From Telmatactis stephensoni (Eukaryota; Cnidaria; Anthozoa; Actiniaria; Isophelliidae): 64,000 nucleotides of DNA. Both the position numbers and the translations under genes were made by a program. The stretch lies in assembly GCA_029948255.1 (NCBI GenBank), contig JALIZF010001880.1, positions 682,001 through 746,000 of the forward strand, written 5' to 3'. Within the stretch, counting starts at the first letter, position 1, and every line of letters begins with the position of its first letter. A model generated the notes under the pieces. That model was given only the letters and a program-made list of their open reading frames with translations, did not search any database and was not told the origin of the DNA. This document shows, piece after piece, positions 1-10,869 of the stretch.

Positions 1-1430
1 GCAACTTAACTAATGCTTTTATTAGAAGAGTTAGTAATGTTTTTGTTATTTATTTAGCGATGATGGTTTATGATGTCTTAATAAAGAATCTACAAAAAAG
101 AACAAACTCGAATGTTCTTTTTCTAATTTTCTACACGGGATAAAGGCGGCGTCACGGACGTTACATCAAAATTACCCAACACTTTTACCAGCTAACAATT
201 TGTCAAGATTCCTGCAAATTCCTTTGTAAACAATACTATCACTCTCTATGAATGTTATCGTGAATGGATAGGGTTTGCAAATTAGGCAAAGAAAATATAA
301 TTTGTTTGTATTAAGTTTAAAAATAATAATATATTTTAACGTTACGGACGTTACACAATTTCGTCACGGACGTTACACTCTGAAATACATCAAAAGATAA
401 TATTGTAAAAGTGTAATGCTGAGGTGTCAATTGAATAATTTTCTTACAATTTGTTGTACTTAAATTTCTCAGCGTGATAATTTTTGCATCACCGTAAATT
501 GCTGCTAATAAATTACGTTTATGAAATCGTATACGTAGTATTTAGACTAGGCGCATTTTCGAAAAATCAGACACCTGGAGGCATGCATTTTGGGGTAGAG
601 GCTGGTAACATAATTATTCTAAACCGATTTTTTATGCTGAATCCGAATATGAGTGTTACCAAGACGTATTCTGCAATCATATACGTGTAAATGACGTATT
701 TTGTGAATTGCTACAGTCATTTCATACTAACGGATTTTTTGTCTAACTCCAAAAGTTCCCAAACTTAAAGACAATTACCATAGTTGGAAAGAGCATATCA
801 AAATCAGTAAAACTGTGAAGTTTGAAGGATATCAGTTGAAAAATCAAGGAGATACGAATTTTCAAAAATCGAAATTTGTTTGTATCTCTTGCATAACTGT
901 AAGTGTTTTCATACGGAATTTCGTTTTTGTATTGAGAAAAGATGCCAGGTTATAGTCCAATCAACAACATTTTTTTTAATGCTGAATCTCTGTTCTAAAG
1001 CAATCATCATAGAACGGAATAAAATAAAGATAAAATAAATAAATAAATATGTTTTCTCATTATATACAGAAACCAAGAAATAGTTTAGATTTGAACATTG
1101 TTAAACCAATTATATTGACACTTGACAAACAAAAGTAAAAACATAAATATTTATATAAATGCTTCAAGATTACACTTTGTAACGACAGTGGCAATGTAAG
1201 TGTAACGTCCGTGACGCTGAAAATGTAACGTCGACCCGTGACGCATTTTTAAAATGTAAACAGCAGATTTTTGCTAATCTTTCGGTGTTGTTATATTGGT
1301 CAGGACTAAAGAAAAGAAAATCCGAAAGCTAGCTTAAGAGTGCTAAATTTTACGCACACGATAAAATGTAATCTAAAAAAATAATGTTTTTGGGCTTACG
1401 CCATTGTAACGTCCGTGACAAAATTTACGT
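1..1430. mobile_element. DNA element with inverted subterminal 15-bp motifs
   Basis: A 15-bp motif, GTCACGGACGTTACA, occurs at 151-165 and 363-377, with a one-base variant at 341-355. Its reverse complement TGTAACGTCCGTGAC occurs at 1201-1215 and 1405-1419, with a split variant at 1224-1242. Three copies on the left face three on the right, as expected of subterminal transposase-binding sites. The left terminus may lie outside the window. No transposase is visible and the interior is AT-rich and stop-filled. Confidence 0.45.
590..860 (+). repeat. Dispersed repeat with relatives at 24.9 kb and 54.2 kb
   Basis: 591-720 matches 24895-25030 at high identity; both contain GGTAACATAA/CTATTCTAAAC and an end with GAATTGCTACAGTCATTTC. 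772-860 matches 54236-54340 more weakly (CCATAG.TGGAAAGAGCAT). The short reading frames here (about 484-690 and 24723-24998) share residues only because of this repeat. Nothing supports a protein function. Confidence 0.7.
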
Positions 1431-1969
1431 TACGTTTTTTTCCGCAGAAAAAGTATAAGTTAAAGTAAAATGTCTTTCGTCATTAAAGCATGTGATATAG
1501 TAATAATAATAATAAATACACATTAGAAACAATAAAAGCTTTATATTTTTTTCAGAGTTCAAACTTAGTACTGTTATTTTGTAATTGGAATAGCTTATCG
1601 AACCATCAACTTTCTCATCCCATGGGTATCCCCCAGTCTTTTGAGTGTCGCCTTTTACTAATGGTTTTGAATCTTCGGTTACTAAGGAAGAAATTTCACT
1701 GATGTTTAATCGTGAAAAAAAAGTTTGAAAATTTGTACTTTTTATCTCTCTCATAGAGAACTGACCAATAAAGGAATAAATTTTCTTGTGTTTACTGATG
1801 AAATTTTTGCTTATTTTGCGAATGAAATAGGCTTGAAGGACTCACAACAAAGATTTTGAGTAAAAGATTTTGATCTTGTGACGTCACTTCTATTATCTGT
1901 ACTCTGATAAAGTATGGCTAATTGACCAATCAGATCGCGCGCTCGTAAAATTCTATTATATAAACCCAA

Positions 1970-2519
1970 TTATTATATCCACATCCACTAGATATGAGCA
2001 ATCTCACGCTCTGATTGGTTCCTCTACTACTAGGCTATCAGCTCATATCCCGTGAGTAGAGAAAATCAAAATGGCGGAGCGTTTTGCCGAACTAACGAAA
2101 TAAAATTTTTACTAGAAAACAAAACTCCAAAAAATACAAAAAAAAAGTTTGGAATGAAAGTATTTGATGGTAAGAAGTACATTTTTTATTTTTGAATGAT
2201 TATTAATACAGACTTTTACCCAAATCTACTGGCTCTGTCGCTATTTGCCGGTTTGTTTACAGTTCTCATGCCAGCTAATTATTGCTAATTATAAACACTT
2301 TTTGTGACCTTTTTTATTGTAGACTGGTTCCAGAGCTCAAATAAATTTGACAAATATATCACCGAGATGTCCAAAACTGAGTTAAATAGTTGCATGCGAT
2401 TTGTCACGTCCTCGAAAACCGGAAGAAATCTTGTAAATTATTTTTCCATCAATATTTTTAAATTTGAAAATAATTAAAATTATATTTTTCTCAGAATCCA
2501 GTGGATGTGGATATAATAA
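1970..2519 (+). mobile_element. TIR element carrying a gene fragment (copy 1)
   Basis: The ends are 20-bp inverted repeats, TTATTATATCCACATCCACT at 1970-1989 and its complement at 2500-2519. The same ends bound a related element at 42172-42753 in the opposite orientation. Between them lies a degenerate exon-intron-exon gene fragment, listed separately. The right end runs directly into a second palindromic module (2523-2595, AACAATTATTCCAC ... GTGGAATAATTGTT), which also abuts the 42-kb copy, so the two modules travel together. Superfamily unassigned. Confidence 0.7.
2071..2440 (+). pseudogene. KIAA1958/DUF3504-like N-terminal fragment, copy 1
   Basis: Reading from ATG 2071 gives MAERFAELTK, then a small frameshift, then residues resembling LLENKTPKNTKKK and FGMKVFD. 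A donor GGTAAG follows at 2170, and an acceptor TTTTATTGTAG at 2311-2322 leads into DWFQSSNKFDKYITEMSKTE (from 2323) and on to about 2440. The 42-kb copy supplies the same fragment with a different frameshift. The series resembles the N-terminal part of cnidarian KIAA1958-like proteins, which carry a Crypton-derived DUF3504 recombinase-like domain. This is recalled from family knowledge, not searched. The fragment is broken and has no catalytic core. It sits inside a TIR element, so capture or internal deletion of a larger transposon are both possible. Confidence 0.5.
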
Positions 2520-2522
2520 AAC

Positions 2523-2595
2523 AATTATTCCACTCAATCTCGTCGTACATGGCTATGAGCTCATGTACGACTCGATTTCGTGGAATAATTGTTAA
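2523..2595. repeat. Palindrome AACAATTATTCCAC ... GTGGAATAATTGTT
   Basis: Inverted repeat directly adjoining the TIR element. A longer version sits at 42066-42170 beside the second copy. From 2596 to about 2880 there is AT-rich sequence with a weak inverted repeat (GTTTCACGGGTTAATG) that recurs near 40425, and no gene. Confidence 0.6.
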
Positions 2596-2883
2596 ATATA
2601 CTCTAATTCCATAGTGTTCTTTTGTTATTTAACTATTACACTTAATTAAACTATTCACTTTGTTTCACGGGTTAATGAAAACCACTCTATGCTCTCTTGT
2701 AATAAAAATATTCAAGCACCCTGAAACAAAGTGTTCAAGTTAGAGTGTAATAGTCAGATACAGTACGAAACAAAAGAATTTGAGTGAAGTAGTGCTAAAT
2801 ATGGTGCAGGAATATCATGCAGAATTGTTCAGCTTTATTTGCTAAAAGCTGGAAAATTGGCACAATGATAGAAGACAACATGC

Positions 2884-4345
2884 TAACAGCATGTATACAA
2901 TTTGTCTGCGCATGTCTGTGTTTTGGGCTTGAAATCATTTGCATATCGAATGCAAGAAATTTTATGCTGACACGGAACATTTGGCTGGCTATCTCGTTCT
3001 TCAAGATTACGTTCAACTACCGAAATACTAAGACAACTGCATAAACATGAGCAGTCTACCTACCGCTAGTTCGCTGTGGATAACCTAGATCGAAGGCACC
3101 CCAGATGGGAAAATATCACGCGTCAAAGTCAGTAGAAAGTTGTGAGAAGAACCAGAATTCCACACTTTCGAGTAATATTGTGGGCGCAAAATTTATATGT
3201 AAGGTACTTTAAGCAGTGGAAGCCATTAACAACAAGTTACTGTGTAGATTAGACCTGATAAGGGTATTTTAGACTCCATCGATCGTTTAATAATCAGCCA
3301 TGTTTACTGGAATGTCGTACTTTTTCGCTCAAAATTCTTGCAATTCACTTTCAAAATTTTACATCTTAGACTGCGCCCCCAGCAAATTTATTTAGTAATT
3401 CGCTTTTTCCATGTTTCTTTCTTGCAAAACTGAGCTTTTTTAGTCCAAACTCGTGGTCCCTACATGTGATCCAAAGCATTTTTGTGAACGTGTTTCCAAG
3501 CACGTTGTTTGCATGCAAATTTCAGCGATGAATTTTATTATTGCTCTTTTAAGTATAAAACGCTGCTTCATACCGCACAAACTGTATGCCTCACCATGCA
3601 TAAAAATAGGTCATTAACTTCTAGTTTAATGTTGCAGATTATAAAATATAGGCTACCGAATTTAGTCAATTTCAACAAGGCTTGAACCCGGCTGTAAACA
3701 TTGCTTGAAATCACATGAAGGGACCAGGAGTAGTTTCCACCAAGAAAGCTCTGTTTTACAAGAACGAAGCATGGAAAAAGCGTATTATTAAATAATTTTG
3801 ATGGGGGGCGCTGTCAAAGATGTAAAATTTTCAGAATGAATTGCAAGATTAGAATTTTGCGCGAAAAAGTACGAGATTCCAGTAAACATGGCTAATTATT
3901 CAACAATCAATGATTCAGATTCGTGTTTATTTAGTACCAGTTACATAAGTTAGATAAAAAATTGAAAAAAAAAAAAAAAAATTAACAGACTTAATAATAA
4001 CATCCATTACTAAATTTACCTTATACATGAATTCAAAGCCAACATTATAACTCGAAAGTGCGGAGTTCTGGTCCTTTTCACAACTTTCTACTGACTTTGA
4101 CGCGTGATATTTTCCCATCTGGAGTGCCTTTGATCTGGATAGTTATCCACAGCACACTAGCGGTAGGTAGACTGCTCATGTTTTAGTTGTCTTAGTTTTT
4201 CGGTAGTTGAACGTAATTTTGAAGAACGAGATAGCCAGCCAAATATTCCGTGTCAACATAAAATTTCTTGCATTCGATATGCAAATGAATTTCAAGCCCA
4301 AAACACAGACATGCGCAGACCAATTGTATACATGCTCATGCTGAC
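2884..4345. mobile_element. 1.46-kb foldback element with about 600-bp arms
   Basis: The left arm (from AGCATGTATACAATTTGTCT at about 2890 to about 3490) is repeated in inverted orientation from 4345 back to about 3700, at an estimated 85-90% identity. The centre is near 3600. Short reading frames at 2817-3044 and 4176-4415 are mirror images of each other (shared RNFMLTRNIWLAISFFKITF) and are not independent genes. No transposase is visible. Confidence 0.75.
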
Positions 4346-4399
4346 TAGTTTCTGATGTAGTGCCACGCCCAAAAATCAATACTTCCATTCCTATACCAG

Positions 4400-5420
4400 T
4401 GGAATTAATTTTCACTTAAGATTAGATAAGATTGTTACATCAACAAGGTGTTCCATGAAATTTGATAATTCTTTACGATGAGTACTGTTTATTCTACTTC
4501 ACTAGCTATACTGCCCCACCCTATTTTCCATACCTTCAGTTTTATGTTAATAGATTTATTTAAAATTTAAAATTAATGAAAATAACTTTTCAAAAAACAA
4601 AACAAAACAAAAACAAAAAAAGAAACCGAAAAATTCTGCACTACTTGTGCACTATATTTCTGCACTAACAAACTGAAGTGTATTTCAATTGTTTATGAAA
4701 ACTACTTTAACATAACCATGACCTAGATCAAGATAATAAAGAATACATTATTAAATGTGTGTATTGCTTCTGGTTTGCAAGGTTACAATTCGAGAAGCTT
4801 TCAATATGTATAGGAACAAACGTAAGAGAAAGCAGTTGTCAAAATCATTGGGTAAGTACAATAAACTTTGATTGCTCATTATAAAATAACTATTATCATA
4901 TGAAAATCAGTGGTATACTGGTGGATAGCAAGTCATCATAAAATCCATATCAACACTGCTTCCAGTGGCCAGTGGTGATATCAATGTGATCTTCACATGC
5001 GATTCAAATGAGATGTTTGGTCAAACTGTAAGTTAAACACTGTATTTTATGATTCTCTGTGAAAATTAACAGTAAGCGGATTGGACTGTTTTCATTGAAG
5101 AAACAGGCAGGTCATGCCGGACAAACTCTGCCAGTGAAAGGCGATAACTCGCTTCTTTGTCATTGAAGTTATTCATTTTATGAAATGTTGAAGCTTAAAA
5201 CAAAGAATGATTGTTCATTTGATTTTGCTGAAGTGAAAGCCCATTGGCAAACGGTACATTTTGAATCAAGATTTTATCATAAGAAGTAGTACGGCGAAAA
5301 GCAATTTTTTTCAATACAGTCAGATATAACTTAAACTTTCGAGTTTGCTCCTTATTTGAGCAATTTTTGTTGTTTTGAAAAAAAAGTACTTTTCGTGAGA
5401 AATTTTCTTTTTACAGTCCT
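4400..5420. other. No gene seen
   Basis: AT-rich sequence with A-rich runs near 4600. No open frame, RNA gene or clear repeat boundary is supported. Confidence 0.5.
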
Positions 5421-6232
5421 AACAAATGATGTTTACTTACTGCAATTTTTGTTATAAAATAAACGTAAATAAATCTTCAAAAACATTCAAATGTTCAACT
5501 GTTGCCGGGCCCTGTTTCGGCGCGCGTTTATGGTTACTCAGTTATAAAACTAAAAGAGAAAATCTCTGTGTTGTACCACTGATTGTCATATGATAAAAAG
5601 TAAATTACATGACCGCTTGGAGATATGGAATTTATCGCTGCGCTCACTCGTGCGATATATTTCTCAACACTCGAAGATAAATTTGATATCTCCGCGCGGC
5701 CATGTAATATCCTCTACTTTTATTATATATATAGTCCGCAAGCGATCTGATTGGCCAAAAGGCATGTTTGGTGAGAGAACCAAACACGCTCACGTCACTT
5801 TTTTCGAAGTTTTTTTCGAAGTTTTTTCGAAGTTTAGTAACAAATGATGTTTACTTACTGCAATTTTTGTTATAAAATAAACGTAAATAAATCTTCAAAA
5901 ACATTCAAATGTTCAACTGTTGCCGGGCCCTGTTTCGGCGCGCGTTTATGGTTACTCAGTTATAAAACTAAAAGAGAAAATCTCTGTGTTGTACCACTGA
6001 TTGTCATATGATAAAAAGTAAATTACATGACCGCTTGGAGATATGGAATTTATCGCTGCGCTCACTCGTGCGATATATTTCTCAACACTCGAAGATAAAT
6101 TTGATATCTCCGCGCGGCCATGTAATATCCTCTACTTTTATTATATATATAGTCCGCAAGCGATCTGATTGGCCAAAAGGCATGTTTGGTGAGAGAACCA
6201 AACACGCTCACGTCACTTTTTTCGAAGTTTTT
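5421..6232. repeat. 418-bp near-identical tandem duplication
   Basis: 5421-5838 is repeated from 5839, with identity ending near 6232. The unit starts AACAAATGATGTTTACTTAC and contains a MITE-like core with GCGATCTGATTGGCCAAAAG. The two matching reading frames (5590 and 6008) are by-products. Near-perfect identity implies a recent duplication or an assembly duplication. Confidence 0.85.
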
Positions 6233-6689
6233 GTACGGCTCATGCTTCCACTACGCTCTCTCGTGTTCTCCCAACAAAGTACGACGCGCGGTTTTAATTT
6301 TTACAGACATGTTTTGACAGTCCTGCTGCCATCATCAGTGTAAAGCTTACAATGGAAAGTAAACTCTAATAACAGAGTTACGAAAGAATAGAAATGAGAA
6401 GAAATATAGAGAAGAAACGTGCAGATTATAATTTATGATAACATATTTAACTTAATTGGCAATTATAGCTTCTTTGATCCTAAGTTGGAAGCAGAGCGGA
6501 GTCCAAAAACTTCGTGCTCTTGAAGATGTTTATACACGAGGCCACTTAGCGAGATGCTGACGTAGGCGTGTAGAAAGATGTCCGACCGTCTCCCTGAGAT
6601 AACTGTACGTGTACGAAACCCACTCAGGGAAACGGTCCTTTACGCTGGATAAACTACCATTTTGAATGAACAGAATATTAATCTTATGT

Positions 6690-9110
6690 TGACAAACATA
6701 AGAGAAAATAGAGAATTTGTCTGCGCATGCGTGTATTTTTCTTTTGAAATTCATTGCATATCTAATACAAAAAAATGCCGGTACATTTTCTTTCTTCTAA
6801 AAAAATCTGTTCAAGTACCGCCATGTAGAGCATTAAACAGTCCACCTACCGCTGGAGACTTTGTTAAATTAGTTTCATCAAGGATATTGCAGATTGCAAA
6901 ATATCAGATCACTGCTCAAAATCAGTCCAAACTCGGAAAAAGTGCAAAAATCGCCTACTTTCCGGTAACGTTTTGCGTACAAAAACCATCTACAATGTAA
7001 AACTTTTAACAGGAGTCATAACTGCTACGCCAAGTGTCTGTAATCATTTGGATTTAGACTCTTTTGGTTGCGACGATTCTGAAATATCGGGCTGATTAAG
7101 GTGGCCCGTACCTATTGATTTGTTTGTTGGGCATGAATTTCAATCGCGTCTTTTTACATCAAAACCTTGTCCGATTTCTGAGAAATTTGCAGCCATTTGT
7201 CGACAAGCCTTGAAATTTGTACCGGTAATTATTTTTCTGCGAATTAGATCAAATAATTGGAGATATCAGACGATTTTTAAAAATGGCTTTTTGAGAAAAA
7301 TTGGTCATAAATCCAAAATTCCAAGGTGAATTTTTTTCCTATTTCGTCAATCAAGTATAAAGGCATAGAGGACTACATACAACATGTATCGTGCCAATTA
7401 GTGCCTTAGAAGTTGCGATACAAACTTTGTGCTACCTGTTACGACGCAAAATCATGTAGTCAAAACTACCGCCAAAATCTCAACAAAATTTCAAAAACAG
7501 CGAGAACTATATCTGCTGTAAGAAAGACAAATACCTATTGTAACTTGTGAACAGAATATGGAGAGATGAGAAGCTAAACGCCAATGTTATCCTCAAGCAA
7601 ACTTGGGGAGTAATTTTTGTGACCACGAGGTGAGCGTTGCGAATTTCTATTACTTCGACTTCTACAAATTCTGTGGAATTATTTTGTGAAATTTTCTTGG
7701 TATGGGATAGAACAAGATGTTAACATACCGGTTGCCAAGTGTCGTTGTGTTTGCTGCACTAGATATAATTCAGTAAGCTTCAAAAGTAAGCAACTTCATC
7801 GAGTCGACGTTTGAGCTGCCAAGGTAAAGCCCTCAAGGTTTGTTAATTTATTCAAAACGACGCCTTACTCTCTGTTGCAAAAATCCGCACGGGATCCGGG
7901 TTCTCTGAATACAATTGCTTCTGGGTCTAAATCCCGTTTGGAATTTTGCAACAGATCTAGTAAGGTGTTGTTTTGAATAAATTAACAAACCTTGAGGGCT
8001 TTACCTTGGCAGCTCAAACGTCGACTCGATGAAGTTGCTTACTTTTGAAGCTTACTGGATTATACCTAGTGCAGCAAACACAACGACACTTGGCAACCGG
8101 TATGTTAACATCTTGTTCTATACCATAACCAAGAAAATTTCACAAAACAATTCCACAGAATTTGTAGAAGTCGAAGTAATAGAAATTCGCAACGCTCACC
8201 TCGTGGTCACAAAAATTACTCCCCAAGTTTGCTTGAGGATAACATTGGCGTTTAGCTTCTCATGTCTCCATATTCTGTTCACAAGTTACAATAGGTATTT
8301 GTCTTTCTTACAGCAGATATAGTTCTCGCTGTTTTTGAAATTTTGTTGAGATTTTGGCGGTAGTTTTGACTACATGATTTTGCGTCGTAACAGGTAGCAC
8401 AAAGTTTGTATCGCAACTTCTAAGGCACTAATTGGCACGATACATGTTGTATGTAGTCCTCTATGCCTTTATACTTGATTGACGAAATAGGAAAAAAATT
8501 CACCTTGGAATTTTGGATTTATGACCAATTTTTCTCAAAAGGCCATTTTTAAAAATCGTCTGATATCTCGAATTATTTGATCTAATTCGCAGAAAAATAA
8601 TTACCGGTACAAATTTCAAGGCTTGTCGACAAATGGCTGCAAATTTCTCAGAAATCGGACAAGGTTTTGATGTAAAAAGACGCGATTAAAATTCATGCCC
8701 AACAAACAAATCAATAGGTACGGGCCACCTTAACATGCATTTTCGAGAACTACAATTCTTGCAATTCACTTTGAAAGTTCAACATTTTAGACAGTCTGCA
8801 CCAAAAAAATAATTAAAACATGACTGCTGCCATGCAGAGCATTAAAAAAATTGCCATGTTTAATTTTTGTAGTTATATTCAAAGCTTTCTCGGACCTAAA
8901 ACGTGGTTCGCGGGTAAGATTGCAACGTTTGCAAGCAGTTGGAAGCGTGGATTCAAGCACGTGTTTGCTCGAGTCAACATGCGAATTCCAATGGATTAAG
9001 AAACCATGTAGTAAACACTGCTAGATATCACTGCCAGGGACCACATTTTTTCTACCAACATAGCTCAGTACTGCAAAGAGTGAACATCTAAAATCTACTG
9101 GACTACGGTA
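6690..9110. mobile_element. Older foldback copy split by a nested palindrome
   Basis: 6715-6790 (TTTGTCTGCGCATGCGTGTA...) and 8745-9110 (CAATTCTTGCAATTCACTTT...) match parts of the 2884-4345 foldback element at lower identity. The 7100-8729 TTAA element lies between them, so it inserted into this older copy. 6240-6690 holds nothing recognisable. Confidence 0.55.
7100..8729. mobile_element. 1.63-kb palindromic element flanked by TTAA
   Basis: The element is bounded by TTAA at 7096-7099 and 8730-8733, with ends GGTGGCCCGTACC and the complement. It is inverted over nearly its whole length: the left arm to about 7885 matches the right arm from about 7940, with a loop of about 50-60 bp. TTAA target sites are typical of piggyBac and Kolobok superfamily elements. 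The open frames inside (7120-7329, 8029-8322) are palindrome artefacts. Confidence 0.8.
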
Positions 9111-9309
9111 ATAGTCTTGAACGAAAAGAAATTTATTTCAATACTTTTGTCGGTTGCACGTCTGTAGACTCCATCAAGCGGACCAACTTGTTTCGATATC
9201 GCTAACAATTTATTTCCACGCTAGTAGTCAACACACTTTACAATGCTCGTATCTCGGTTAAATTACACAGTTGTCTTTGATTCAAATATTCTTTATGTAA
9301 GGGTTAAAG

Positions 9310-9405
9310 AATGAACACGAGTGTTCCATGGGATATGGAGTCCCGAGCATTAGATAAAGGGCCACGAGGGCGCAGCCCGACTCTATATCCCATGGGACAC
9401 GACAA
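9310..9405. repeat. Short palindromic MITE fragment
   Basis: GTTCCATGGGATATGGAGTC near 9321 pairs with GACTCTATATCCCATGGGAC near 9380, separated by a loop of about 40 bp. Flanks 9170-9480 show weaker inverted similarity. Confidence 0.55.
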
Positions 9406-9494
9406 ATTTGATGGATGTACGTATATCGATATTAAAACGTTATTTACAAGTAGTTTAAGTTGGTCATGAAACACAGAAAAATTGCACAATGATT

Positions 9495-9846
9495 ATCAGC
9501 GCTTGGTATTTTGATGCTCTGTGTTCCGTAAAGTAACTAAAGATGTCAAATAGTGGGGTTTTGAAACGCAGGGAAATTGTTGTATAAAGAAACAGTACCG
9601 TCAGTGAGTTTCTATAACTAATCAGTATTCTTTATATAAAGCATACTAATGAACTCTTTAAACAAAAGAATTCAAAAGACTCATTAGTATGCTTTATATA
9701 GAGAATACTAATTAGTTATAAAAGCTCACTGACCGTACTTGTTTTCTTTACCCCACAATTTCCCTCTGCTTCAAAGCCCTCACCACTTGACACCTTTAGT
9801 TACTCTATGGAATATAAAGCACCAAAATACTAAGCGCTGATTGGGC
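9495..9846. mobile_element. 350-bp inverted-repeat MITE
   Basis: The ends TCAGCGCTTGGTATTTTGAT and the matching complement near 9821-9840 pair. The inner stem (GTGAGTTTCTATAACTAAT ... ATTAGTTATAAAAGCTCAC) continues to a centre near 9668. It has no coding capacity. Confidence 0.65.
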
Positions 9847-9859
9847 GAGTGAGTGTGAT

Positions 9860-10746
9860 CATTTTCTAAGAATTCTTAAACGATTCCACTAACCACGGCG
9901 ATTCATAGTGCAGATCATAGCGATTCGCTGGTGGGAAATAATATGCCTTAGAAATAGGACTAAATTCTTACAAAATTTGAACAAATGATACTTACAATGA
10001 TTTTGTGGCTGATCACGCCGGAGTGTCAACTATGAATAATTAACTATGGATTACACAGGAATCCCAATAAGTATCAACAACGTCAGCTGGGTTGAATCCA
10101 AGTGGTGTGATTGTTGAAGCTTCCCAGACTGACTAATGATACACGGTGTGGACTTGATTTTTTGGTGGGATTCAATGACAATAACAGCTGGATTGTTGTC
10201 AAACAAACGAGTCGCCGATTCAATACTCATCTTTCCACGAAAAACTTTTCGCAAACCACTCAATATCTTGAAAGATTCTACGAAAACAGACATGCTGCCA
10301 GAAAGCTGCAGTGCCTGGTTATGAAAGAAAAAAATAAAGAATAAAACATAGACTAGGTACCTCAAAGCGCTGCACCTGACATGTGAAGAAATTAGTCTGC
10401 GTTATTACCAGCAGTTTTAATCTACCCAAGCTTGGAATTCCTGTATCATCCCGAATGCCTTCAATTTGACGCCATATTTGAGGCAAAACTTGTAAGATAT
10501 TATCCTCAAATGAACATGATTATGAACCGAAACAACTAATAACTAGTGTTAAAAGGCGATACTCCAGACATCGTATGTGCGTTAAAGGTATAAAATCGAC
10601 TATAACAAGTCCGTAGTTTTCCGAAATTTAGTTAGTTAGATAGTTTATTGGCTGAATAAATGGCAGCTCGTGAAAGCTGAATTACATATTCGTAAAACTA
10701 GAATAGATAAAATTACAAAGTTTAAATATAAATTAGTGTTGTTAAT
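9860..10746. other. Intergenic sequence with one unexplained minus-strand ORF
   Basis: No supported gene. A 104-codon minus-strand frame (10051-10365) shows no recognisable domain and overlaps open frames on the other strand, so it is not called. Confidence 0.4.
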
Positions 10747-10838
10747 ATGTTAACAGAAGTTAATGTTTGACTGCGAAGGAAGGGTGAGCGCGCATGCCAT
10801 ATGATACGTGTCATTGTGTTCTGTTCGTCGAGCGCTAT
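10747..10838 (+). repeat. Split direct repeat A1
   Basis: Matches A2 at 14706-14798 (ATGTTAACA.AAGTTAATGT, then CGAAGGAAGG and GTTCGTCGAGCGCTA). It marks the 5' terminus of the YR retrotransposon. Confidence 0.8.
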
Positions 10839-10869
10839 ACATGACCGTATAGACGAATCTCACTCTAAC

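Noticed and set aside
8029..8322. 97-codon plus-strand frame
   Set aside because: Lies in one arm of the 7100-8729 palindrome; no domain.
10051..10365. 104-codon minus-strand frame with a hydrophobic start
   Set aside because: No domain, competing frames on the other strand, no splice partner; left uncalled.
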